64,000 nucleotides of DNA, taken from contig NC_092349.1 of assembly GCF_963676685.1 (NCBI RefSeq), positions 84,890,604 through 84,954,603 on the forward strand, written 5' to 3'. This stretch comes from Mytilus edulis (lineage: Eukaryota; Mollusca; Bivalvia; Mytilida; Mytilidae). Below are positions 24,011 to 36,100 of this stretch, piece after piece (the first letter of the stretch is position 1; each line of letters opens with the position of its first letter). The position numbers were made by a program, and so were the translations under genes. A model generated the notes under the pieces. It was given only the letters and a program-made list of their open reading frames with translations, was not told the origin of the DNA and did no database searches.

Positions 24011-26361
24011 TCTGGTTCATATATGAAGGAAACGCGCGTCTGACGTATTAAATTATAAGCCTGGTACCTTTGAAAACTACTAGTATGTCTAAATGTACTA
24101 TTGTATTGTTTATTTGTGTATTTCTCTGTCCTGAATGTTCCGGTAGTCCTATCATTTATTGTTGTCCTTTAAGTGTTATATTTAACATTGCCTTAAAAGC
24201 CCCCGGAACTACAAAATGTATTTCAAAGTATGTAAATACTTGAGGACATGTTTTCAGTATATCGTGAAACATTTCAGGAGTTCCCTACTGATTTATTAAG
24301 GCTGAAATGTTTAAATTCGTTTGACTTGGTCCGTTTCTCATATGTTCCGAGACATATATATGAATACATTTTGGTTGTCAATGAAATGAATCAACTACCC
24401 ACCACAGGGCTGCGAACATATGTTTTAACATCTAAATAAAAGCCAAAGATGAACAAACCTATTGTCATACAGTATGCTTAAAATAACACCAACGACTAAA
24501 AAAAAAACCCGAAGCAACTCAAAAGTAACAACCAGCATATTTGACCCAAGTTTCAAATTAGAGAAAAATAATAGTGGCAGACAATGACTGAAGACAACCA
24601 CTGAACCAACTATTAGTTTTGTGTCTGTCCATAAATCATACTATTGGTACTAATGTTTCTGCACCAGATGCGCATTTCTGCAGTTAATATTTCTTCAGTG
24701 ATGCTTGAGACCTAAAATATTTGAAAATCCAAAGCTCACATAGGTCTTGTTCATTTTCAACATTGGACACTCCCAAACATTGCAGACAAACAATAATTAA
24801 AGCATGAAAAAATATCTTTTACAGTTTCTCTTGATGTTTCTTAGTTTTAAAAATCGTTATTTAAGTCTGCCAACTTTTTCGTCCAAATTTGATTTGTTTG
24901 TATATCTGATCTTTCCCATCATGTCTGGGAGAACTGACAAAAAAACTCCTAAATTCACCACAGCAGTAAAGGTCATACGAAAGGCTTTTGATTTCATGTT
25001 GATGATGTCCAAATAATATATCAGAAAGGTTTGATGATGGAGGTGTTAAACGACCTTGACTGGATATACATCACTCGCACGGTCAGAAAGGTTTGAGGAA
25101 TTTTTATCCATTAAATGTGTATGTACTAATGTTCTTTCTGTACTCCTCTGGTCTCTTTGCACTGTTTACCTTTCTTTTAACTTAAAGTTTTAGATATTTT
25201 TCTGACGTCTGACTGACTCGTTTAGGACTGGCTGCGTAGTGGAACATGAGCTCAGTCAATATAGAAAACATGGATATCCTTGATCCTAGTACCTTTGATA
25301 ACTACTTAACTTAAACTAGTTGCTTAGGTATCTTAATATGTCGATTTTCAGAAGATAAATCATAAAAATCAATAGATTCCCTTTTAGTTTAAACATATTT
25401 ATTTATAGTGGATTGGGAAACAAGTTTTGTAACTTATATTAATCCTTATCCTCTTTGTAATTTTACTCCACGATTGTGTAGCTTTCTTTAACATACAATC
25501 CCACTGTAACATAAATGAAAACTTTCTTTCCACCATACCTTCTTTTTTTGTTACTTCTTTCAAATCCTTTCACTCAAAAGTAGCTATGATTGATGGTATA
25601 CCGCCATTTCCGACTGTACGATCTAGTTATAAGCCCAAAACTGCAAATTTGGAGACAGATTTGCAATTTAATGCTTAGACTGTTTCTTTATATTTTCAAA
25701 ACTTGGTGATATGTTGTATTTTTCAAAAATATATAAAAAAATATTTTTTGTTTTTGTTTTTCGAATATTTTTTTCAAATGAGTCATTTAAGGGGAAATAA
25801 CTCTTTTAGTAAATAATTATAATGGACTAATAGGCATTTTTTAAAATTTTTACTTGTAGAAAGAAAACAAACTTGGTGACACCATTTTTTATTTTTATAA
25901 AACATATAATAAAACCCATCTTCTCACACTTTATTTCAAAATTCTATCTAATAGATTTTTTTTGATGCACACAAATGTGTTTTTTCATTAACAATCTAAT
26001 CAAATTTAGGCAATTTTCAACGACTCATAGCTTAAAAAATAGCACATTGACCCTTACTTTTCATTATATTTTTGAAAAAAGCATAGTAAAATCTTCATTT
26101 TGGCAAATTATAATAACATTCTGTCTCAAGAAGTCTATACTTATGATCTACCTTAAAACAATTTTCAAGTGACTGCATTATTGCATTCTCTGTGCATATA
26201 ATTTAGGGAGTTGATTAATGCATATGACCCAGTGACCGGACAGACCTGCATATGTTTACAAGATTTGTCTCGTCATCCAATCAATTGTACAGAAACCTCA
26301 GGAATGCAAACCCATTTGCATTAATAAATAACTCCCATGATTTCAAAGATTTTGAGAATAT

Positions 26362-26852
26362 AATATGGGGACAAAGTCCCCTATTACAGTAGAAAATTCA
26401 AAAAAAAAAAAAATCAGGAAAATTTCCAGAATTTTTCATTGTACTAATGAACTCAAAATCGTTCAATTTTTTTTTTTGTTGTGTTTTTTAATTTCCGGAT
26501 CTGCGCAGAACACATAGCTCTACTTCCTTCTTCCGGTCTTGTTGTCGTGAGACTTTGATTAGTCTAGTAAAATATAGGAACACAAGGAACACAATACCAA
26601 TATTTCATTTTTAATCATTCTTTGTCTTTGGTATGAATAAAAGTTACCTGATGCATTGCGTTTCTTTGTTTACATTGAACATGACGTCATAACTTAAATA
26701 ACGTCACAAGTAAAATCCCTAACAACAGAACCAAAATCGGAAACGTTACGGTATTTCCGTATCAATATATCAATATACAAATATTTAAAATACAAAAAAA
26801 ATAATTTAAACAAACTTCGTCCCCATTCACAGGTAATGCTTGCCTCATATTA
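26362..26852. mobile_element. 490-bp element with atggggac(a/g)aagt ends, copy 1
   Basis: The left end taatatggggacaaagt and the right segment acttcgtccccat form a 13-bp inverted repeat. Similarity to the copy at 37553-38075 continues to the tgcctcatatta end. The two copies are closely similar throughout, including tccggatctgcgcagaacac and tgttgtcgtgagactttgat. Confidence 0.85.
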
Positions 26853-27069
26853 GATCACTAAAAATCAGACAAAGTGTAAGTGTGTTGCTGACAGAAATAA
26901 AGCTTTTGCTTGTTTGTGTCTCTGATGTACTTTTAGATGAGACGTTCTCTAAGGTATCTTATTTCAAAGAAAGCAAACTCTAGTGATATTGCATGCGGCC
27001 ATGAGTAATACAATACAGTAATGTAAATAAGTCTTAAATAAAGAAACACTGATAAAGAGTCATTCTAAT

Positions 27070-27075
27070 TTTATT
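27070..27075 (-). terminator. Putative polyadenylation signal AATAAA for GTF2H3
   Basis: AATAAA on the minus strand, about 95 nt after the GTF2H3 stop codon. Position and sequence fit a poly(A) signal; unverified. Confidence 0.45.
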
Positions 27076-27170
27076 AGGCAAGACAATATCAGTACTATTC
27101 ATTGATTCAGATCTGGTTTTGTTAATAAGATGTCATGTCCTGCCGGTATATACTGTCTAATCTTGATTTC

Positions 27171-30100
27171 TTAGGTTGGTGGTTTCTTACTCCTTTTCTT
27201 TAACATCTTTGGTGGGGCAAGGAATTTAAATGATGTCCTGAAATAAAAAAATGAAAAATAAATATCAATCAATTTAAAAGTGCAGAAATCTTCATTTAAA
27301 TAAATTGATGGAATTGTTTATCTTCAAACAGAACTGTGAAGTTGGCAGTTAACACTGGAGTTTTAAAGGAGTAGGTCCAGTAAGACCCCTTTGTTGCCCC
27401 AAAATATAGCAGTTTTACAAAATTGTTCAAAATGTAAACTTATAGTTATTTATTGGAAAGTAGAATGCTTCTGCTACATAAAAATGGGCTGTTTTTTTAC
27501 AATACAATGTACATATATTGGGCACTAGCAAGATTGAGGATGAACAAGGATGCGGCCACTTTCATTTTTGACAAAAACCATCTGAAAAGTGTCATTAATT
27601 TGCATATAAATTTGATAGATTTTTCATATTTAAGCTTGAGTAAATCAGTTAAAATCTTTCACATAAACTAATTGAATCAACTGAAATAGACACTTACGAG
27701 TTTAAAAAGTGTCCAAAATCTTTCGTCAGATGAACCTGAAATTTGAGGCCAAAATCGGCCCTTACCAGACCTACTCCTCTGTATTAACAACTGAAAACCT
27801 TACACTTAATGATCATATGTAATAAACAAAACAAGGCACTATACAGTCAGTGTCTGTTCATCACAAATATACAAATAGTCAATGCAATTTGACTGCAAAG
27901 ATTGCACAATTGCAGTATAAATAATAAATCACCCACTTAATTTGAGTCAAATTTTATTGTCCTTTGATATGAAAAGTAGGTATTATCAAAATAGTCGAGT
28001 TGAAATCCAGGGTGTGATCCCTACTGGTACCCTATATCAGGAGCATAAACTAATCAATAGGTGTTTTCATAGCATCAAAAAGATACAGTCATTTTGAATG
28101 GTTTTACACTTTGTTGGGGCCCTTATTAGCCTGCTGTTCAGTGTGAGTTAATACTCCATGTTGAAGAATGTATTTTGACCTATTATGGTTTCCTTTTGCA
28201 AATTGTGACTTGGATGGAGAGTTGTCTCATTGGCACTCATACCACATCTTCTAATATCTAATGACAGTTATATAAAGATGTAGGGAAAACAGATACAGAG
28301 AAAAACCTGTTACTTACTGGCATGTCGGACAGATTGGACTAAAGGTACAGAATACTGAAATATAAAATAATAAATTCAATGTTCATACTTATCATGCTTA
28401 TAGGTCTAGGTATTTGTGAAATAAAATTTCAATATGGTAATTAATTCAAATAAGTTTTTTCTTCCATTACTCTTATTAATGTAAATATCATCTTTATGTT
28501 AATATAAACAAGAAAATTCTATAAAACATTGTTCTTGACCTTCACACCTGAATAGTTTGGCTTCACATAACTCCACTTTAGGCTCAAAAACATAACATTT
28601 TTAGGCTTTTTGAATACTTCAGTTAAGCATGGTTCAAAACAGCGACAACTCTTTCTGACAGTGGTTGTTATAACTGCTTGTTTCATAAATGGTTTTATTT
28701 ACAGGAAATCCAACACTTTACATGCTGTACACCATGTACACTGTCTATATAAATGCAATAAATATTGTCTTACTTGATAAACATACTGAGCAGACATATT
28801 TTACATACTTGATAAACATACTGAGCAGACATATTTTACTTACTTGATAAGCATACTTAGCAGACATATTTTACTTACTTGATAAGCATACTGAGCAGAC
28901 ATAGCCTATATCAATGAGATTCCTGTGACAGAAACATGCTGCTCTATAGTCCACTTGTACTTTAGGTGGCAATGACAGTTTTGGTCTTTCTAGGGGGTCT
29001 GGTAAAAATACCCACTGAAAAAAGTCCAAACATATTCTAAAATACCATGTATAGTTTCCTGTAAAAGAAGCTCAAAAGAATTGGACTTGCTAAATTGGTT
29101 GACTAATGTATTAAAGTTCTGACTGTACCTTTACTTTACAACCAATTATTTAATCTACTTTCATTTTGAATGAGTTTACTTTGTTGTTTTCTGGAGCTTA
29201 TTGAAATAATCCGTCTTCGATATCAAATGTAATTCGTAAAATATACATAAACAAATGTATTGAATTTAATTGGTACAGAATTTTCAAATAAAATATACTT
29301 GTAGTTGTAGAAACTTAAGCTCTTTTATTCTAATTTAAGGAAAAAAAATACTCAGTACTTAAACATCATGTACATGCAGGATGATTACATTTTTCAAAGA
29401 AATATCTGATTGAATGAATAAAAGAAACATGTCTGATACGTTTGTCAAGACCAATACATGTATTCTCTTTCTTAAATCAATGCTTGTCTGATACGTTTGT
29501 CAAGACCAATACATGTATTCTCTTTCTTAAATCAATGCTTGTCTGATACGTTTGTCAAGACCAATACATGTATTCTCTTTCTTAAATCAATGCTTGTCTG
29601 ATACGTTTGTCAAGACCAATACATGTATTCTCTTTCTTAAATCAATGCTTGTCTGATACGTTTGTCAAGACCAATACATGTATGCTCTTTCTTAAATCAA
29701 TGTTTGTCTGATACGTTTGTCAAGACCAATACATGTATGCTCTTCCTTAATTCAATGTTTGTCTGATACGTTTGTCAAGACCAATACATGTATGCTCTTC
29801 CTTAAATCAATGCTTGTCTGATACGTTTGTCAAGACCAATACATGTATGCTCTTCCTTAATTCAATGTTTGTCTGATACGTTTGTCAAGACCAATACATG
29901 TATGCTCTTTCTTAAATCAATGTTTGTCTGATACGTTTGTCAAGACCAATACATGTATTCTCTTTCTTAAATCAATGTTTGTCTGATACGTTTGTCAAGA
30001 CCAATACATGTATGCTCTTTCTTAATTCAATGTTTGTCTGATACGTTTGTCAAGACCAATACATGTATGCTCTTCCTTAAATCAATGCTTGTCTGATACG

Positions 30101-33100
30101 TTTGTCAAGACCAATACATGTATGCTCTTCCTTAAATCAATGCTTGTCTGATACGTTTGTCAAGACCAATACATGTATGCTCTTCCTTAATTCAATGCTT
30201 GTCTGATACGTTTGTCAAGACCAATACATGTATGCTCTTCCTTAAATCAATGCTTGTCTGATACGTATACGTTTGTCAAGACCAATACATGTATGCTCTT
30301 TCTTAAATCAATGCTTATCTGATACATTTGTCAAGACCAATACATGTATGCTCTTTCTTAAATCAATGCTTGTCTGATACGTTTGTCAAGACCAATACAT
30401 GTATGCTCTTTCTTAAATCAATGCTTGTCTGATACGTTTGTCAAGACCAATACATGTATGCTCTTTCTTAAATCAATGCTTATCTGATACATTTGTCAAG
30501 ACCAATACATGTATGCTCTTTCTTAAATCAATGCTTGTCTGATACGTTTGTCAAGACCAATACATGTATGCTCTTTCTTAAATCAATGCTTGTCTGATAC
30601 GTTTGTCAAGACCAATACATGTATGCTCTTTCTTAAATCAATGCTTGTCTGATACGTTTGTCAAGACCAATACATGTATGCTCTTTCTTAAATCAATGTT
30701 TGTCTGATACGTTTGTGAAGACCAATACATGTATGCTCTTTCTTAAATCAGTGCTTGGTTTAATTAAATTTTCTTTAAGTTGATTTTATTTAATGTAGAT
30801 TTTCTTTATAACCCTAAACAATAAACATTATTGCAAAATCATGACTTAAAACTTTCAGGCACCTACCATATGACCATTAAAGGGGCACTAACTACGAGTT
30901 ATAGAAAAAATCGAAAATACATTTTTTTTTTGTTCAATCATTTATGATTGTAAAAAAGTGAAATAATCATTTGCTTTTAGCAGCCAGTTCAATTTTGTCA
31001 AAATAAGCTAAGAAACTTTGATGATGAATTATTCACTTGCAAGTGAATAATTCAATCTCATATGGAATCAGTATTAATGTGAACTTCAATTTAACCCCTT
31101 AGCTACAGGAGAATAACTCATGAACTGTCTTTGTTCTGTTTTTTAAAGGAAAAGAATGTCAACATTGAAAGTGAAACAAAGATAAATCATTTGATGACTT
31201 AGTGGTTCGATCCACAAAAAATAATATTCTTATATAGGAGAAAAAGGATGATTACTATATATTTTTATTGTATGAAATTAAACAGACCTAGTAAAATCCA
31301 ATTGCACGAGTTTCTATATCTATTTATATCTATGTTTATGTTTATATTGCTTATTTGGCCATTGGAATTCACCTCGATAGTTAATTAGATGGCGTATAGA
31401 CTAAAAAACACACAAACTGAAGCTACATTTTATCGAACCCATGCCCTGTAAATTGTTTGTTTTAAGACTTTTTTATAATTTGGATACATATTTAACATTG
31501 TTATAAATCAAATATTAGAATTTGAGTCATATTGGTGAACATGAATTTGACAGCTAGTGCCCCTTAAACATGTAAAAAGTTCAGAAGCTTAGAATTTAAC
31601 CAGATGCTCCGCAGGGCGTAGCTTTATACGACCGCAGAGGTTGAACCCTGAACGGTTAGGGCAAGTATGGACACAACATTCAAGCTGGATTCAGCTCTAA
31701 ATTTGGATTGTGATTAAATAGTTGACACAGCATAGGTTTCTGACACAGAATGAATGTGTTCTAATGAACTTAAAATTTTTGTTTCTCTTAGAGCAATTCA
31801 CTATGCTGTTGAATATTAATCCTCTCAAAAAAATGTTTGAAGAAATTTTCTTTTTTATTTATGAAATTTCAAATGAGAAAAATTGAACCCAATTTTTTTA
31901 ATCACATCCCCCTTTCCCTTATTCCAAAACTAATCTCAATTAAAATTTCTAATGGAGTTTGCAACAATAACTACTCATTTAAATACATCATAAAATATTA
32001 AGATGTAAAAAAACTGCTTGTTATCACTGAATGGTAAAGATTATTTTAATTTATCAGTTGGTAGTAAAAAGTGAATATACATTGTATATTGTATATAACA
32101 AAGATTTAAGTTGATTCTGGACAAAGAAAGATAACTCCAATTAAAAAAAAATCTTGCTATTGCACAATATTTTGCAATTAGATATTTCTTGCTTACTATT
32201 CTGGACAAAGAAAGATAACTCTAATTAAATTTTTTTTTGATATTTCACAATATTGTGCAATTAGATATTTCTTGCCATTGCGCAATACTGTGCAATTGAA
32301 AAGACTTGCTATTGCACAATACTTAATATAATAATTTTAGATCCTGATTTGGACCAACTTGAAAACTGGGCCCATAATAAAAAATCTAAGTACATTTTTG
32401 GATTCAGCATATCAAAGAACTTCAAGATTTCAATTTTTGTTAAAATCAGACTAAGTTTAATTTTGGACCCTTTGGACTTTAGTGTAGACCAATTTGAAAA
32501 CAGGACCAAAAATGAAGAATCTACATACACAGTTAGATTTGGTATATCAAAGAACCCCATTTATTCAATTTTTGATGAAATCAAACAAATTTTAATTTTG
32601 GACCCCGATTTGGACCAACTTGAAAACTGGGCCAATAATCAAGAATCTAAGTACATTTTTAGATTCAGCATATCAAAGAACCTAACTGATTCATTTTTTG
32701 TCAAAATCAAACTAAGTTTAATTTTGGACCCTTTGGACCTTAATGTAGACCAATTTGAAAACGGGACCAAAAGTTAAGAATCTACATACACAGTCATGAC
32801 AGTTAGATTCAGCATATCAAAGAACCCCAATTATTCAATTTTGATGAAATCAAACAAAAGTTTAATTTTGGACCCTTTGGGCCCCTTATTATGTTGGGAC
32901 CAAAACTCCCAAAATCAAACCCAACCTTTCTTTTATGGTCATAAACCTTGTGTTTAAATTTCATAGATTTCTATTTACTTATACTAACGTTATGGTGCGA
33001 AAACCAAGAAAAATGCTTATTTGGGTCCCTTTTTGGCCCCTAATTCCTAAACTGTTGGGACCTAAACTCCCAAAATCAATACCAACCTTCCTTTTGTAGT

Positions 33101-36100
33101 CATTAACATTGTGTTTAAATTTCATTGATTTCTATTTACTTAAACTAATGTTATTGTGCGAAAACCAAGAATAATGCTTATTTGGGCCCTTTTTTGGCCC
33201 CTAATTCCTAAACTGTTGAGACCAAAACTCCCAAAATCAATCCCAACCGTTCTTTTGTGGTCATAAACCTTGTGTCAAAATTTCATAGATTTCTATTAAC
33301 TTAAACTAAAGTTATAGTGTGAAAACCAAGAAAATGCTTATTTGGGCCCTTTTTGGCCCCTAATTCCTAAAATATTGGGACCAAAACTCCCAAAATCAAT
33401 ACCAACCTTCCTTTTGTGGTCATAAACCTTGTGTTAAAATGTCATAGATTTCCATTCACTTTTACTAAAGTTAGAGTGCGAAAACTAAAAGTATTCGGAC
33501 GCCGGACGACGACGACGACGACGACGACGCAGACGCCAACGTGATAGCAATATACGACGAAAATTTTTTCAAAATTTGCGGTCGTATAAAAATAAAAACA
33601 CTTTTACATGTATTTCTAAATCTAACCTTACCAGTAGATATTGCAGTAATCCTGTAATTTGTGGTATTTTTAGATATATACCACCAGTAATATCACAAGC
33701 CTGCTGTAACAGTCCTGAGTCATTGTCTAATATACAGGCGTCTATAACGACATTTTGTTTCTGTGCTGTAAATACGGCATTCATAAGATTCATATACTGT
33801 TCAGGATTATCTTCCGAACCTTTTATGACCAATATCCTTGAAGATGTAGTCCCTTCTTTAAATTCATTTTCTTTTTCAATTCTATTTAAATAGCAAAGAC
33901 CAATGGCCATAGCACCAGCTATTAATGAGTCTGAATAAAAAGCTCCTTCCATATTTTGTAATACAATTGTTTTCACTTCGTCTTTTATTTGTTCATTCAT
34001 TCGACAGAATAATTCATATCTTCCATCATTTGATGACGATTCTGTTGATGTATGAGTTCTGTTAGGGTATAACACAACACTGAAACATAAAAGTAAGATT
34101 TGATTTATCATTCTAAACATATTTCTCCCAAATCGAACCATATCTCCCTTTTGAAACTTTTAATAATATATTCACATACAATCATTTTGGATGTACTTTG
34201 AATGATATCATTTTCAAAGAAAAATCGGCCAATATATAATGAATATCTGTAATTGCTTTGGTATTATAATTGAAGTCAATACTGTAATTGTTAAAATCCT
34301 CATAACTTAGTCTCTGGTAGATAATTTTCTCATTGGTATACATACCAAACCTCAGTAGTTTTATATTTAATAATCAAATAAGATTCAGAAACTGAGATGG
34401 AAAAAAAGATAAGGTGAATTTTTATCACTTTTTATGCAACCCACCATTTTTTTCTTAAAATGTCCTGTACCAAGTCAGGAAAATGGCCATTGTTATGTTG
34501 TAGTTCAATTCTATGTGTGTTACATTTTAATGTTGTGTTGTTGTTCTCCTCTTATATTTGATGCGTTTCCCTCAGTTTTAGTTTGTAACCCAGATTTGTT
34601 TTTTTATCTATCGATTTATGAGTTTCGAACAGCAGTATACTACTATTGCCTTTATTTATGACGCAAAATCCACTTGAAAAATTAAAAGCGAAAGAACAAC
34701 AGTTGTATAACTGTTTTCCCTAATTTTCTGTAAATATTCTTAGTGAGGTACGGTACTTTATTTGGTGTTCATACATTTAATTACATGAGTATATTTCTTT
34801 TAAACTTTCTTTAATTCAGAAATATTTAAGAACAATTGTAAATGGAAATTAGTCCGAGATTGTCAAACAGCCAGACAAAGTCTAGGGTGGGGGAGACTTA
34901 GGTGCTCTGGAATGACACTCAACAGAGAGCTTAACTGAGAAACCCAGACAAAATTTGCTTCCATATGTTTTTGATATGTTTGAAAACATATATGAGAAAC
35001 AAAGGAAAAGCATACGTTGCAATATTTCCTGTACATAATTCTGTGTCTGAATTTTTTTTCCAACCTTTTATTTGTATGTGCTGCAATAACTGATAAATCA
35101 TTCAAGCTGCTCATCATCAAATGTGAGTTGGCAAATACCATAACACTTTCCAAACACTTTGTTAGACTTATCTAAAATTCAAATGGTAAGAAATTCAATG
35201 AATGTGTAAAATTGCACAGAATTAATAAATATTTGATTTATATGTGTGATTTCTGAGATAAACATATATGTAAAATGAAGACTTTTGAAAACTATTTTGC
35301 ACCCATAATGTGAAAACTAGTTAATTGTAAACTAATTTAAAAGGGAAATACCCCTTTAAGAAGTAAAGATGATGAATAACAATGTGTGAAAATGTATCAT
35401 TTCTGAGTCTGACATCTGTATTTTCAAAGGCAGATTTTTTTTATTGCTGTAAAACGACTCTTTTGCATCCATACTGGAAGTCTGGAATTCTGTATTTTAT
35501 CAAAGCTAAAGACTATACAGTCTTCAAAAATATTACAAGACAATCTAGTTAGAAAATTTGATTTATACACATGAACAGATCAGTCTTTGTCAGTGAACCA
35601 TCCAACATTCACCAAAATGTTTTATTTGTAACTCTGAACTAAATACTTTTTACTGACTAACATATAAAATTCTAGTCCAAGATTACTCTGACGTCCAACG
35701 GTTGTTTCACCAGACAAGCTGGGGCTGCAATGGTCCCTCGGCCCCAGCTTGTCTGGCAAAACAGCTGTTGGAGGTCAGAGTAATCTCGGACTAATAAAAT
35801 TGACAACATAACTTTATACAATGTTATAATTGCTCTTTACTATATCTTAAGGTTTTACTTACACCTTGTCCATCTGACTATATTCTAAGGTTTTACTTAC
35901 ACCTTGTCCATCTGACTATATTCTAAGGTTTTACTTACACCTTGTCCATCTCCAAGAGATCCACATTTGCCCCACCATACTGGATTGGTGTCCAAAATAA
36001 TGACCAACTGACTACTTATGGATGTTCCAGTTTCTTCTAAAAACAAAAAAGAAGTTGAAAAATAAATTTATGCGATCTGGATGTCAAACTTTATTAATAC

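Larger units (their letters stand above)
20463..27170. other. Intergenic region between convergent GST and GTF2H3
   Basis: No host gene is recognisable. It is occupied by a SINE (20523), inverted-repeat elements (21122, 21713, 21849, 22550, 26362), a reverse-transcriptase fragment (about 23340-24010) and short dispersed repeats near 24030-24090, 24640-24720 and 25280-25310. Among the dispersed motifs are gcgcgtctgacgtattaaat and gcaccagatgcgcatttctg. The stretches 20790-21120 and 25320-26360 are AT-rich with nothing identified. Confidence 0.7.
29015..33631 (-). other. GTF2H3 intron 4
   Basis: A 4.6-kb intron almost filled by three elements: a 55-bp minisatellite (29425-30757), a TIR element (30877-31568) and a 2.0-kb dispersed element (31596-33594). 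The stretch 29015-29425 is AT-rich with nothing recognised. Confidence 0.85.

Noticed and set aside
32349..32777. Genuine protein-coding gene for the 142-aa frame
   Set aside because: The protein periodicity follows the DNA repeat units, there is no known domain, and overlapping antisense frames are also open. Kept only as a finding to test.
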